Positions 50,761-59,664 are shown, numbered from the stretch's first letter. The stretch is DNA of 64,000 nt from Dongia_A sp035695765 (GCA_035695765.1 DASRRI010000050.1:11381-75380); one strand, 5' to 3'. A program made the numbers and translations. Notes: generated by a model not told the origin, from the letters alone.

Positions 50761-52011
50761 ATGCCGAACGAAGTTACCGTCAACGGCAAGAGCTATGCCT
50801 GGCCGAGCGAACCGACCATCGTCGTCTGTGTCGATGGTTGCGAGCCGGCGTACCTCACGGAGGCGATGCGCGGCGGCCACATGCCATGGCTTGCCAAGAT
50901 GCTGCCGCTCGGCACCGACACGATCGGCGAGTGCGTAGTACCGAGCTTCACCAACCCCAACAATCTCTCCATCGTTACCGGCGCGCCGCCCTCCGTGCAT
51001 GGCATCTGCGGCAACTACCTCTATGACCGTGAGAGTGGCGAAGAGGTGATGATGAACGACCCGAAATTCCTGCGCGCGGAAACCATCCTCGCAGCCTTCT
51101 CCAAGGCGGGAGCCAAGGTCGCGGTCGTCACCGCCAAGGACAAGTTGCGCAGGCTGCTGGGCAAGGGCATGAGCGGCCTCTGCTTCTCCGCGGAAAAAGC
51201 CGACGAGACCACCCATGCCGAACATGGCATCGACAATGCGCTGGCCTATGTTGGCCGGCCGCTGCCGTCGGTCTACAGCGCTGACTTGAGCGAGTTCGTG
51301 TTCGCCGCCGGTGTGAAGCTGCTGAAGGACCGCCGGCCGGACATCATGTATCTCTCAACCACCGACTATGTGCAGCACAAGGCCGCGCCTGGCTCGGCGG
51401 ATGCCAACAGCTTCTATCACATGATGGACGGGTATCTGGCGCAGATGGATTCGCGGGGTGCGGTCATTGTCGTGACGGCGGATCACGGCATGAACGACAA
51501 GCACAGGGCCGATGGCACGCCCAACGTCATCTATCTGCAGGACGTGCTGGATGGCTGGATCGGCGCGGGTAAGGCGCGGGTGATCCTGCCGATCACCGAT
51601 CCCTATGTCGTGCATCACGGCGCACTCGGTTCCTTCGCCACGGTCTATCTGCCGGAAGATGTCAATCATGCGAGCCTCATCCAACGCATCGCGGACCTGC
51701 CGGGCATCGAGCTGGCGCTGGACCGCGCGGCGGGCTGCAAGAGGTTCGAGCTGCCGGAGGACCGGCTGGGCGACGTGATCGTGGTGTCGGAGCGCAACAC
51801 CGTGATCGGCAGCGCCGCGAAAAAGCACGACCTTTCCGGCTTGACGGTTCCGCTGCGCTCGCATGGCGGCATGACGGAGCAGAAGGTGCCGCTCATCCTC
51901 AATCGCAAGATCGGGGCGCTGCCAGCCGGGTATCGATTGCGCAACTTCAGCGCGTTCGATCTGGCGCTCAACTATGCCAACGCGCGGCCTGCGCTCAGCA
52001 AGGCGGTCTAG
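50761..52011 (+). CDS. phnA: Phosphonoacetate hydrolase PhnA
   Basis: This is a 416-residue alkaline-phosphatase-superfamily enzyme that hydrolyses phosphonoacetate to acetate and phosphate. Metal ligands and nucleophile are visible: 'IVVCVDGCEPAYL', Thr in 'VPSFTNPNNLSIVTG', 'YLSTTDYVQHK', 'VVTADHGMNDKH' and a late His in 'LRSHGGMTEQKVPL'. Between phnW and phnY it completes the PhnW-PhnY-PhnA degradation route, which needs no C-P lyase. Confidence 0.96.
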   Translation: MPNEVTVNGKSYAWPSEPTIVVCVDGCEPAYLTEAMRGGHMPWLAKMLPLGTDTIGECVVPSFTNPNNLSIVTGAPPSVHGICGNYLYDRESGEEVMMNDPKFLRAETILAAFSKAGAKVAVVTAKDKLRRLLGKGMSGLCFSAEKADETTHAEHGIDNALAYVGRPLPSVYSADLSEFVFAAGVKLLKDRRPDIMYLSTTDYVQHKAAPGSADANSFYHMMDGYLAQMDSRGAVIVVTADHGMNDKHRADGTPNVIYLQDVLDGWIGAGKARVILPITDPYVVHHGALGSFATVYLPEDVNHASLIQRIADLPGIELALDRAAGCKRFELPEDRLGDVIVVSERNTVIGSAAKKHDLSGLTVPLRSHGGMTEQKVPLILNRKIGALPAGYRLRNFSAFDLALNYANARPALSKAV

Positions 52012-52019
52012 GAGTGAAC

Positions 52020-53453
52020 ATGGGCATTCAAGTCCGCAAGGAACATATGCGCGTCGCGTCGGGTCCTGGCACCAGCGACCGCCAGATCGACGTCTACAAT
52101 CCCTATACCAACGAGATCTGCGGCACAGTGCCGAAGGCGAGCGCCGAGGACGTCGAGAAGGCATTCGGCGCTGCCAAGGCCTATCGCCCGGAGTTGTCAC
52201 GGTCCGCGCGCTCGGAGATCCTGCGCAAGACTGCCGACCTGCTGATCGCCCGCAAGCAGGAGATCGCGGAGCTGATTACTGCAGAGTCCGGCCTGTGTCT
52301 CAAGGACACGATCTACGAGGTCGGCCGGGCCTATGACGTGTTCTTCCTCTCTTCGAGCGCGGTCATCAAGGATGATGGCGAGATCTTCTCCTGCGATATC
52401 ACCCCGCACGGCAAGAAGCGCAAGATCTTCACCCAGCGCGAGCCGCTGCAGGGCGTCATTTCGGCGATCACGCCGTTCAACCATCCGCTGAACCAGGTGG
52501 CGCACAAGGTCGCGCCCTCGATCGCCACCAACAACCGCATGGTGCTGAAGCCGTCCGAAAAGACGCCGCTGACGGCGCTGCTGCTGGCGGACATTCTCTA
52601 TGAGGCCGGCCTGCCAAAGGAGATGTTCCAGGTCGTGACCGGTGATCCGCGCGAGATCGCCGACACGTTGCTGACAGACCCGGATGTCGACCTCATCACC
52701 TTCACCGGCGGTGTGAAGATCGGCAAATATATCGCCGAGCATATGGGCTATCGCCGCGCTGTTCTGGAGCTGGGCGGCAACGATCCGCTGATCGTGATGG
52801 AGGATGCGGACCTGGAGGAGGCGACCAACCTCGCCGTCTACGGCTCCTACAAGAACAGCGGCCAGCGCTGCACGGCGGTCAAGCGCATGATCGTGCACGA
52901 GGCCGTCGCCGACCGATTCGGCGAATTGCTGGTCGAGAAGACGAAGAAGGTCAAGTTCGGCGACCCGATGGATCCGAATGTCGACATGGGGACGGTCATC
53001 GACGAAGAGGCCGCGCGCTATTGCGAGGACATGGTGAACGACGCCGTGCGCGCCGGCGCCAGGCTCTTGCACGGCAACCAGCGCACGGGCGCGCTCTATG
53101 CGCCAACCGTGGTCGATCATGTGCCGTACGACTGCAGGCTGGTGAAGTGGGAGACCTTCGGTCCGGTCTCGCCCATTATCCGCTGCAAGGACATCGCCGA
53201 CGCGATCCGGATTTCCAATTCGACAGTCTATGGACTATCGTCGGGCGTCTGCACCAATCGTTTCGACTATATCCAGCGCTTCATCAAGGAGCTGGTGGTC
53301 GGCACGGTCAACGTGCGCGAAGTGCCGGGTTACCGCATCGAGATGTCGCCGTTCGGCGGCATCAAGGATTCGGGCCTCGGCTACAAGGAAGGCGTGATCG
53401 AGGCAATGAAGGCCTTCACCAACGTCAAGACCTTCTCGCTGCCCTGGAGCTGA
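52020..53453 (+). CDS. phnY: Phosphonoacetaldehyde dehydrogenase PhnY
   Basis: This 477-residue NAD(P)-dependent aldehyde dehydrogenase oxidises phosphonoacetaldehyde to phosphonoacetate. 'GVISAITPFNHPLNQVAHKV' binds the cofactor, 'LELGGNDPLIV' holds the general base Glu, and 'YKNSGQRCTAVKRM' contains the catalytic Cys. The ATG at 52020 has AGGAG at a spacing of 5; the GTG at 52014 would lie within that site. It is immediately downstream of phnA and 4 bp before tmpA. Confidence 0.95.
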   Translation: MGIQVRKEHMRVASGPGTSDRQIDVYNPYTNEICGTVPKASAEDVEKAFGAAKAYRPELSRSARSEILRKTADLLIARKQEIAELITAESGLCLKDTIYEVGRAYDVFFLSSSAVIKDDGEIFSCDITPHGKKRKIFTQREPLQGVISAITPFNHPLNQVAHKVAPSIATNNRMVLKPSEKTPLTALLLADILYEAGLPKEMFQVVTGDPREIADTLLTDPDVDLITFTGGVKIGKYIAEHMGYRRAVLELGGNDPLIVMEDADLEEATNLAVYGSYKNSGQRCTAVKRMIVHEAVADRFGELLVEKTKKVKFGDPMDPNVDMGTVIDEEAARYCEDMVNDAVRAGARLLHGNQRTGALYAPTVVDHVPYDCRLVKWETFGPVSPIIRCKDIADAIRISNSTVYGLSSGVCTNRFDYIQRFIKELVVGTVNVREVPGYRIEMSPFGGIKDSGLGYKEGVIEAMKAFTNVKTFSLPWS

Positions 53454-53457
53454 GCTC

Positions 53458-54585
53458 ATGCGGATCGTGCTCGCGGAACCGGAAAAAGGCGGGCTTGCCG
53501 CCACCTGGAGCGACGGCACGACCAGCTTCTGGCCCGGCATCTGGCTCCGTGATCAGTGCGCCTGCGCCGAGTGCCGGCATCCCAGCGGCCAGCGCTTGTT
53601 CGAGATCGGCGACTTGCCGGAATATCCGCAGATCGAGCGCGCGGCGATGCAGGCCGACAACAAGCTGCGCATCGTGTGGCAGGGCGACGGGCACGTCTCG
53701 ACCTATGAGGCGAGCTTCCTGTGGGCGCATGATCTGAAGCGCGGGCATGCCACGCCGATCACGCTTTGGGGCGCCGATCTTGCCGAAATGCCGGAGGGCG
53801 GCTGGCCAGAGATCACGCGCGATCCGGCCGCGGAACTGGCCTGGCTGGAGGCCTATCACGCACACGGCTTCGGCCTGCTGCGCAATGTGCCGGTGCGGCC
53901 GGGCATGGTGGCGGAGGTCGGGGATAGGCTCGGTTTCGTGCGCACCACCAATTACGGCAAATTATTCGACGTCATTTCCGTGCCGGATCCCAACAACCTC
54001 GCCAATACGGCGCTTGGGCTCGGCGTGCACAGTGACAATCCCTATCGCGACCCGACGCCGGGCGTGCAGCTGCTGCATTGCCTGGTCAGCGAGGCGCCGG
54101 GCGGTGATTCACTGCTGGTCGACGGGTTCGCGGCGGCGGAGGAGCTGCGCGCCGAAGCGCCGACCCATTTCGACCTGCTGACGCTCATTCCGGCGAACTT
54201 CCGTTTCGCCGACAAGGAATCCGACCTGCAAGCCCGCACGCCGCTGATCTCAGTCGATTTCGACGGGCACATCAGCGCGGTCCATTTCAACAACCGTTCG
54301 TTCGCCGGGATCGATGTTCCGGTTGAGCTGGTCGAGCCTTGGTACGCCGCGTATCGCGGTTTCGCGCGCATCCTGAAGCAGCCGGAGCGGGCGCTGATCT
54401 TCCGGCTGGCGCCCGGCGATCTGCTGGTGATGCAGAATGAGCGCGCCTTGCACGGCCGCACTGCCTTCGATGCCAATCTCGGCCGGCGGCATCTGCAAGG
54501 CTGCTACGTCGACAAGGATGGATTGGACAGCCGGATGCGCGTGCTGCGCCGGCAGATCACGAAGACGCACGGGGCAGCCGCATGA
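53458..54585 (+). CDS. tmpA: TmpA-like 2-(trimethylamino)ethylphosphonate dioxygenase
   Basis: This 375-residue Fe(II)/2-oxoglutarate oxygenase is of the gamma-butyrobetaine hydroxylase type. It has an N-terminal zinc-binding domain ('LRDQCACAECRHPSGQRLF') and a TauD core with the iron ligands His and Asp in 'GLGVHSDNPYRDPTPGVQLL' and a distal His in 'NERALHGRTAFD'. Next to an HD oxygenase and phosphonate genes it matches TmpA, which hydroxylates 2-trimethylaminoethylphosphonate at C1. It was formerly annotated as gamma-butyrobetaine dioxygenase, which remains an alternative. The stop overlaps tmpB (ATGA). Confidence 0.88.
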   Translation: MRIVLAEPEKGGLAATWSDGTTSFWPGIWLRDQCACAECRHPSGQRLFEIGDLPEYPQIERAAMQADNKLRIVWQGDGHVSTYEASFLWAHDLKRGHATPITLWGADLAEMPEGGWPEITRDPAAELAWLEAYHAHGFGLLRNVPVRPGMVAEVGDRLGFVRTTNYGKLFDVISVPDPNNLANTALGLGVHSDNPYRDPTPGVQLLHCLVSEAPGGDSLLVDGFAAAEELRAEAPTHFDLLTLIPANFRFADKESDLQARTPLISVDFDGHISAVHFNNRSFAGIDVPVELVEPWYAAYRGFARILKQPERALIFRLAPGDLLVMQNERALHGRTAFDANLGRRHLQGCYVDKDGLDSRMRVLRRQITKTHGAAA

Positions 54586-55133
54586 GTGCCCTGGATGAAA
54601 TCCGCATCGCCTTTGCGCGCAGGGGCATCGAGACATATGGCGAGGGCGTCTCGCAATTGGAGCACGCGCTGCAATGCGCGATGTGCGCGGAACGAGATGG
54701 CGCGGCGCCGGCTCTGATCGCCGCAACCCTGCTGCATGACATCGGGCACTTGATTCACGATCTGCCGCACGATATCGCCGACCGAGGCATCGATGCGCAG
54801 CATGAGAGCCTCGGTTCCGCCTGGCTGTCGCGGCATTTCGGACCGGAGGTGACCGAACCTGTCCGCCTGCACGTTGCCGCCAAGCGCTACCTCGCGACGA
54901 TGCAACCCGGGTACCGCGACTTGCTGTCCGCCGCCTCGATCCAGACCCTCAAGCTGCAAGGCGGCCTGATGTCGATGGAGGAGCGTGCCCGCTTCGCCAA
55001 GGAGTCCTTTGCAGAGGATGCCGTCAGGCTCCGCCGCTGGGACGACGAGGGCAAGGTCGTCGCGATGGCGACACCCGGCCTGGACCATTTCGAGCGCTGC
55101 GTGAAGGCGAGCTTGCGCCCGTTATCACTCTGA
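54582..55133 (+). CDS. tmpB: TmpB/PhnZ-like HD-domain mixed-valent diiron oxygenase
   Basis: This 183-residue HD-domain protein is of the phosphonate-associated class. 'YGEGVSQLEHALQCAM' (Tyr19, Glu21, His28) is the PhnZ/TmpB substrate-gating and metal segment. 'LLHDIGHLIHD' (His52-Asp53, His56), 'AQHESLGSAWL' (His74) and 'VRLHVAAKRYL' (His97, Lys101) add ligands and the phosphonate-binding Lys. TmpB oxidatively cleaves the C-P bond of the TmpA product to glycine betaine plus phosphate. It is translationally coupled to tmpA. It is the last gene of the operon, ending about 45 bp before the leader of the oxidase operon. Confidence 0.9.
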   Translation: MSALDEIRIAFARRGIETYGEGVSQLEHALQCAMCAERDGAAPALIAATLLHDIGHLIHDLPHDIADRGIDAQHESLGSAWLSRHFGPEVTEPVRLHVAAKRYLATMQPGYRDLLSAASIQTLKLQGGLMSMEERARFAKESFAEDAVRLRRWDDEGKVVAMATPGLDHFERCVKASLRPLSL

Positions 55134-55176
55134 AATTGCGGGGGGTACGCCTAGGGCCGGGGTGAGACAAAATGGC

Positions 55177-55349
55177 GCAGACGCCGGCCGCCGGGGGGAG
55201 TATACTTTTTGCGTGACTGGTCGCGGCGTAGCCGTGACCGGTATCGGACTTGGGCACTCGCCACGTGCGGTAGCCCGTGCTGGCGGTCCATCGAAGATCC
55301 GGCCCGGCGTGCAGGCGGTCTCTCGAACTGACGGTTCGGAGGTGCGACG
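55177..55349 (+). promoter_or_regulatory. Leader of the DUF2189-CoxII gene, copy 1 of a duplicated regulatory region
   Basis: Blocks shared with the region at 60849-61028 are GCAGACGCCGGC (55177), TATACT (55201-55206, a good -10), ACTGGTCGCGGC (55216), GACTTGGGCAC (55247) and CCATCGAAGAT (55288). A final hairpin at 55322-55341 has 7-bp arms CTCGAAC and GTTCGGAG with one bulged G and a 5-nt loop. Its right arm contains GGAGG, the Shine-Dalgarno of the ATG at 55350. The mRNA would therefore hide its own ribosome-binding site. No -35 match is clear. The transcript leader would be roughly 140 nt. Confidence 0.6.
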
Positions 55350-57146
55350 ATGCCTCAGACGATCCGAAACCCCGTTGAGTGGCTGTCGGACGAGCTCCGA
55401 GAAGTCGCCAAAGGCGTGGGCCTCGCTGGCCGTTCCGTCCGGCGGACGTCGACGCATCTGGTTTCCCCGCGGCTGGCCATCAATCGGATCGCCCTCGACG
55501 ATCTGAAGGACGTGCTCGTCAAAGGCTTCGATGATTTCGGGGCCTACCGGACCGACATCATCTTCCTCATCGCCATCTATCCCATCATTTCCCTCGTCAT
55601 CGTCACCGCTTCCTTCCACTACGAAATGATTCCGCTGCTGTTCCCGCTGGCCTCCGGATCGGTGATCATGGGGCCGTTCGTGGGCGTGTTCCTCTATGAA
55701 ATGAGCCGGCGGCGCGAGCTGAACTTCGAGCGCCACCACGACGACAACCATAGCTGGGCCAATGCGCTCAGCGTGGCGCGCTCGCGTAATTTCAGCGCGA
55801 TCTTGCTGCTGGGCCTGATCCTGGTGGCGATCTACCTGGTCTGGCTGGGCGCGGCCTGGTGGCTCTACCGCACGATCAGCGGGCCGCAACCGCTCTATTC
55901 GGTCGGCCGCTTTGTGCAGGACCTGTTCCTGACGGAAGCGGGCTGGTGGCTGATCGGGATCGGCTGTGGCATCGGATTCCTGTTTGCCGCGTTGACCCTC
56001 GTGATCACCGTCGTGTCGTTTCCGTTGCTGCTGGACCGCGAGGTCGGGCTTGCCACGGCGATCACAACCTCGATCCGCGCGGCGGCGGCCAATCCCATTC
56101 CGATCGCGGCTTGGGGTTTTGTGGTCGGTGCGGGGCTGGTCATCGGGGCGATCCCGCTTTTCATCGGGCTGGTCGTGGTGATGCCTGTGCTGTGCCACGC
56201 GACGTGGCACCTCTATCGCAAGCTGGTGCCGCGCCAAGCGCCCGCACCACCGCCGCATCATCGCCATGCAGCTGCACACGCGCCAACGGCTGCCTCGGTC
56301 GATACCCTTGAGGGCACGATCGACGAAGGCCAGACCGTCGCCCTCATCCTCATGGCCGTGGCGGCTGGCTCGATCTTGTTCCACCTCATAAGCCCGTGGT
56401 GGTGGACGCCGATCGCCTCGAACTGGGACTATATCGACAACACCATCACCATTACGTTCTGGATCACAGGGTTTGTCTTCACGGCGATCCTGCTGTTCAC
56501 GGCCTATTGTGTCTGGCGGTTCCATCACCGCCCTGGGCTGACTGCCGCCTACGAGCCGGAGAGCAAGAAGACGGAGCTGTGGCTGACCGCCGGCACAACG
56601 CTCGGCGTCGCGGCCATGCTGGCGCCGGGCCTGATCGTCTGGAACCAGTTCATCACTGTCCCCGACGCCGCCACGCAGATCGAGATTGTCGGCCAGCAAT
56701 GGCAATGGAACCTCCGGCTGCCGGGGAAGGATGGCAAGCTCGGCGCGTTCGATGCGCAGCACATCACCAACGAGAATCCGCTGGGACTCAATCCGAACGA
56801 TCCCAATGGCCAGGACGATGTCATCGTCCAGGCCGAAGACTTCCATCTGCCGGTCGGCAAGCCTGTGAAGGTGCTGATGCGCTCGATCGACGTTCTGCAC
56901 GATTTCTACGTGCCCGAGTTCCGCGCCAAGATGGACATGATCCCGGGCATGGTCACCTATGTCTGGTTCACGCCGACAAGGACCGGAACCTTTGATGTCC
57001 TGTGCGCCGAGCTGTGCGGCCAAGGCCACGCCTACATGCGCGGCAAGGTCGTGGTGGAAGACGAGGGGAGCTATCAGGCCTGGCTTGGGCAGCACCAGAC
57101 CTTTGCGCAATCGCTGCCGGCGCAGAAGAAGCAGGCGGCGAACTAG
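55350..57146 (+). CDS. DUF2189 membrane domain fused to cytochrome c oxidase subunit II
   Basis: This is a 598-residue fusion. Residues 1-296 form a complete DUF2189 integral membrane domain ('RIALDDLKDVLVKGFDDFGA', 'MGPFVGVFLYEMSRRRE', 'LTEAGWWLIGIG', ending LVPRQ). A His/Ala/Pro-rich linker (297-325) joins it to oxidase subunit II: two helices (about 328-348 and 366-388) and a periplasmic cupredoxin domain. The CuA ligands are His517 in 'DVLHDFYVPEFR' and C552, E554, C556, H560 and M563 in 'CAELCGQGHAYM'. The subunit II part keeps all CuA ligands, so electron entry from cytochrome c is expected. The domain is colinear, without gaps, with the stand-alone protein at 61029-61928. The subunit has no N-terminal signal peptide; the DUF2189 helices would have to place it in the membrane. 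It is the first gene of the oxidase operon, with subunit I starting 37 bp later. Confidence 0.9.
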   Translation: MPQTIRNPVEWLSDELREVAKGVGLAGRSVRRTSTHLVSPRLAINRIALDDLKDVLVKGFDDFGAYRTDIIFLIAIYPIISLVIVTASFHYEMIPLLFPLASGSVIMGPFVGVFLYEMSRRRELNFERHHDDNHSWANALSVARSRNFSAILLLGLILVAIYLVWLGAAWWLYRTISGPQPLYSVGRFVQDLFLTEAGWWLIGIGCGIGFLFAALTLVITVVSFPLLLDREVGLATAITTSIRAAAANPIPIAAWGFVVGAGLVIGAIPLFIGLVVVMPVLCHATWHLYRKLVPRQAPAPPPHHRHAAAHAPTAASVDTLEGTIDEGQTVALILMAVAAGSILFHLISPWWWTPIASNWDYIDNTITITFWITGFVFTAILLFTAYCVWRFHHRPGLTAAYEPESKKTELWLTAGTTLGVAAMLAPGLIVWNQFITVPDAATQIEIVGQQWQWNLRLPGKDGKLGAFDAQHITNENPLGLNPNDPNGQDDVIVQAEDFHLPVGKPVKVLMRSIDVLHDFYVPEFRAKMDMIPGMVTYVWFTPTRTGTFDVLCAELCGQGHAYMRGKVVVEDEGSYQAWLGQHQTFAQSLPAQKKQAAN

Positions 57147-57183
57147 ACCTGGTCTTTCGCTAGGAGACGAGGAGGACGAGTCA

Positions 57184-58944
57184 ATGGTGGATATTTCCCG
57201 CGGCGCAGCCGATCTGATCCCTCCTGCCGAGGTCACGGACGTAGAGCTCTATCATGCGCAAAGCTGGATGACGCGGTACGTCTTTTGCCAGGACGCCAAG
57301 GTGATCGCCATCCAGTATTCGCTGACGGCCCTGTCCATCGGCATGCTGGCGCTTGTCTTGTCATGGCTGATGCGCCTGCAGCTGGGATTCCCGGGTGTCT
57401 TCTCCTTTATCGATGCCGACCATTACTACCAGTTCATCACCATGCACGGGATGATCATGGTGATCTATCTGATCACCGCAATCTTCCTCGGCGGCTTCGG
57501 CAATTATCTCATCCCGCTGATGCTGGGCGCGCGGGACATGGTGTTCCCGTACGTGAACATGCTGAGCTATTGGGTCTACCTGCTCGCCGTGATCGTCCTG
57601 GTCGCGAGCTATTTCGTGCCTGGCGGGCCGACCGGCGCGGGATGGACGCTCTATCCGCCGCAAGCCATCCTCCACGGCACGGCGGGGCGTGAGTGGGGCA
57701 TCATCCTGATGCTGGCCTCGCTGATCCTGTTCATCATCGGCTTCACCATGGGCGGCCTCAATTACGTGGTGACGACGCTTCAGGCGCGCACCCGCGGCAT
57801 GACCCTGATGCGCATGCCCTTGACGGTCTGGGGCATCTTCACGGCGACCGTGTTGGCACTGCTGGCCTTTCCGGCCCTGTTCGCCGCCTGCGTGATGCTG
57901 CTGCTCGACCGCCTGCTCGGCACCAGCTTCTTCATGCCGGCGCTGGTCGAGATGGGAGAGCATCTCTCCTACCGCGGCGGCAGCCCGATCCTGTTCCAGC
58001 ACCTGTTCTGGTTCTTCGGCCATCCGGAAGTCTATATCGTGGCCTTGCCGGCGTTCGGGATCGTCTCCGACCTCATCAGCACGCACGCCAGGAAGAACAT
58101 CTTCGGTTACCGCATGATGGTGTGGGCGATCGTGGCGATCGGCGCGCTCAGCTTCATCGTCTGGGCGCACCACATGTATGTCAGCGGCATGCATCCCTAT
58201 TTCGGATTCTTCTTCGCCACCAGCACCCTCATCATCGCCATTCCGACCGCCATCAAGGTCTACAATTGGGTGCTGACGCTGTGGCGCGGCGACATCCACC
58301 TGACCGTGCCGATGCTGTTTGCCCTCGGTTTCATCGTCACGTTCGTCAATGGCGGACTGACGGGGCTCTTCCTGGGCAACGTCGTGGTGGATGTTCCGCT
58401 GTCCGACACGATGTTCGTGGTCGCCCACTTCCATATGGTGATGGGCGTCGCGCCGATCCTCGTCATCTTCGGCGCGATCTATCACTGGTACCCCAAGATC
58501 ACCGGGCGAATGCTCGACGAAACGATGGGCAAGATCCATTTCTGGGTGACGTTCCTCGGCGCCTATGCAGTCTATTTCCCGATGCATTATCTGGGGCTGC
58601 TGGGCGTGCCGCGCCGCTACTATGAGATGGGCGAGACAGCGTTCGTCCCGCCGTCGGCCGCAACGTTGAACGAGTTCATCTCGATCGCTGCTTTCATCGT
58701 AGGCGCAGCCCAGCTGCTGTTCATCTATAACATGATCACCAGCCTCATCAGGGGCAAGGAAGCCGGTGGCAATCCCTGGCAAGCCACCAGCCTGGAATGG
58801 CAGACGCCCGAAACACCGCCAGGTCACGGCAATTGGGGCAAAGAGCTGCCGGTGGTGCATCGCTGGGCGTATGATTACAGCGTGCCAGGTGCCGCGGAGG
58901 ATTTCGTGCCGCAGAACCAGGCGACCGTTGTGCGTCGCGCCTGA
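57184..58944 (+). CDS. ctaD: Cytochrome c oxidase subunit I (heme-copper oxidase, type A1)
   Basis: This 586-residue subunit has about 12 helices and carries heme a and the heme a3-CuB site. Ligands are visible: His88 ('TMHGMIMV'), His280 with Glu282 and Tyr284 ('FGHPEVYIVA'), His329-His330 ('WAHHMYVSG'), and His415 and His417 ('VAHFHMVMG'). Glu282 is the D-channel glutamate that marks A1-type enzymes, and Lys358 ('PTAIKVYNW') the K-channel lysine. The ATG at 57184 follows GAGGAGGACGAG. The gene order II-I-III-III-IV resembles the alternative aa3 oxidase set called coxMNOP in Bradyrhizobium. Confidence 0.96.
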   Translation: MVDISRGAADLIPPAEVTDVELYHAQSWMTRYVFCQDAKVIAIQYSLTALSIGMLALVLSWLMRLQLGFPGVFSFIDADHYYQFITMHGMIMVIYLITAIFLGGFGNYLIPLMLGARDMVFPYVNMLSYWVYLLAVIVLVASYFVPGGPTGAGWTLYPPQAILHGTAGREWGIILMLASLILFIIGFTMGGLNYVVTTLQARTRGMTLMRMPLTVWGIFTATVLALLAFPALFAACVMLLLDRLLGTSFFMPALVEMGEHLSYRGGSPILFQHLFWFFGHPEVYIVALPAFGIVSDLISTHARKNIFGYRMMVWAIVAIGALSFIVWAHHMYVSGMHPYFGFFFATSTLIIAIPTAIKVYNWVLTLWRGDIHLTVPMLFALGFIVTFVNGGLTGLFLGNVVVDVPLSDTMFVVAHFHMVMGVAPILVIFGAIYHWYPKITGRMLDETMGKIHFWVTFLGAYAVYFPMHYLGLLGVPRRYYEMGETAFVPPSAATLNEFISIAAFIVGAAQLLFIYNMITSLIRGKEAGGNPWQATSLEWQTPETPPGHGNWGKELPVVHRWAYDYSVPGAAEDFVPQNQATVVRRA

Positions 58945-58956
58945 GGAGCCGGCGAC

Positions 58957-59664
58957 GTGGGCAGCATCCTCCTCTTCCTGACGCTGGTCGGAGCGATCGT
59001 TGCCTGGTGGCTGGCACGCCAGAGGCTGACCGCCAAGCCATGGCTGGAGGAGGGGCCGATCGGCGAGGTGCCAGGCACCGGCGCTTCGCCGCTGCCGGCC
59101 GTGACCCTCGGGCTAGGCGTGTTCCTGGTCGTCGTCGGCGCGTTGTTCGCGCTGCTGATCAGCGCCTATTCGGTGCGCATGGCGATGCCCGACTGGCAGG
59201 CGCTGCCGGTAACAACCCTACTCTGGTTCAATACAGCGCTCCTGGTCGCAAGCAGCGTGGCGCTGCAACTGGCATACGTTGCCGCCAAAGGCCAGCGGAG
59301 GGATGATCTCAAGCTTGGCGTGCTGGCGGGCGCCAGCCTCGCCCTGTTGTTCCTGGTAGGGCAGGTCCTGGCCGGGCGGCAGCTCTACGCGGCCGGCTAC
59401 TTCGTGGCCACAAATCCGGCCAACGCTTTTTTCTATCTGCTGGCGGCGCTGCACGGCCTGCATCTGTCGGGCGGACTGGTGGCTCTGGGCCGCACTGGCG
59501 GCAAGGTCTGGCGCGACAGTGACCGGCGCGACCGCATCCGCCTCAGCGTCGGGCTGTGCGCCGCCTATTGGCACTTCCTGCTGTTCGTCTGGCTGGTGGT
59601 GATGACGCTGCTCATGGGCTGGGCGAACGACTTCGTTGCGCTGTGCGGACGGCTGTTTTCGTAG
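58957..59664 (+). CDS. Cytochrome c oxidase subunit III-like protein (first of two)
   Basis: This 235-residue membrane protein has six or seven helices and features of the subunit III/CtaE family: 'NPANAFFYLLAALHGLHLSG' in the middle and 'YWHFLLFVWLVVMTLLMGW' at the end. The start is a GTG 12 bp after ctaD. It differs greatly from the next subunit III gene, with which it probably forms a split or duplicated subunit III (CoxO/CoxP-like). Confidence 0.82.
   Translation: MGSILLFLTLVGAIVAWWLARQRLTAKPWLEEGPIGEVPGTGASPLPAVTLGLGVFLVVVGALFALLISAYSVRMAMPDWQALPVTTLLWFNTALLVASSVALQLAYVAAKGQRRDDLKLGVLAGASLALLFLVGQVLAGRQLYAAGYFVATNPANAFFYLLAALHGLHLSGGLVALGRTGGKVWRDSDRRDRIRLSVGLCAAYWHFLLFVWLVVMTLLMGWANDFVALCGRLFS

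Noticed and set aside
53458..54585. Gamma-butyrobetaine hydroxylase of carnitine metabolism
   Set aside because: The fold is the same, but coupling to a PhnZ/TmpB-type HD oxygenase and phnWAY indicates a phosphonate substrate (TmpA).
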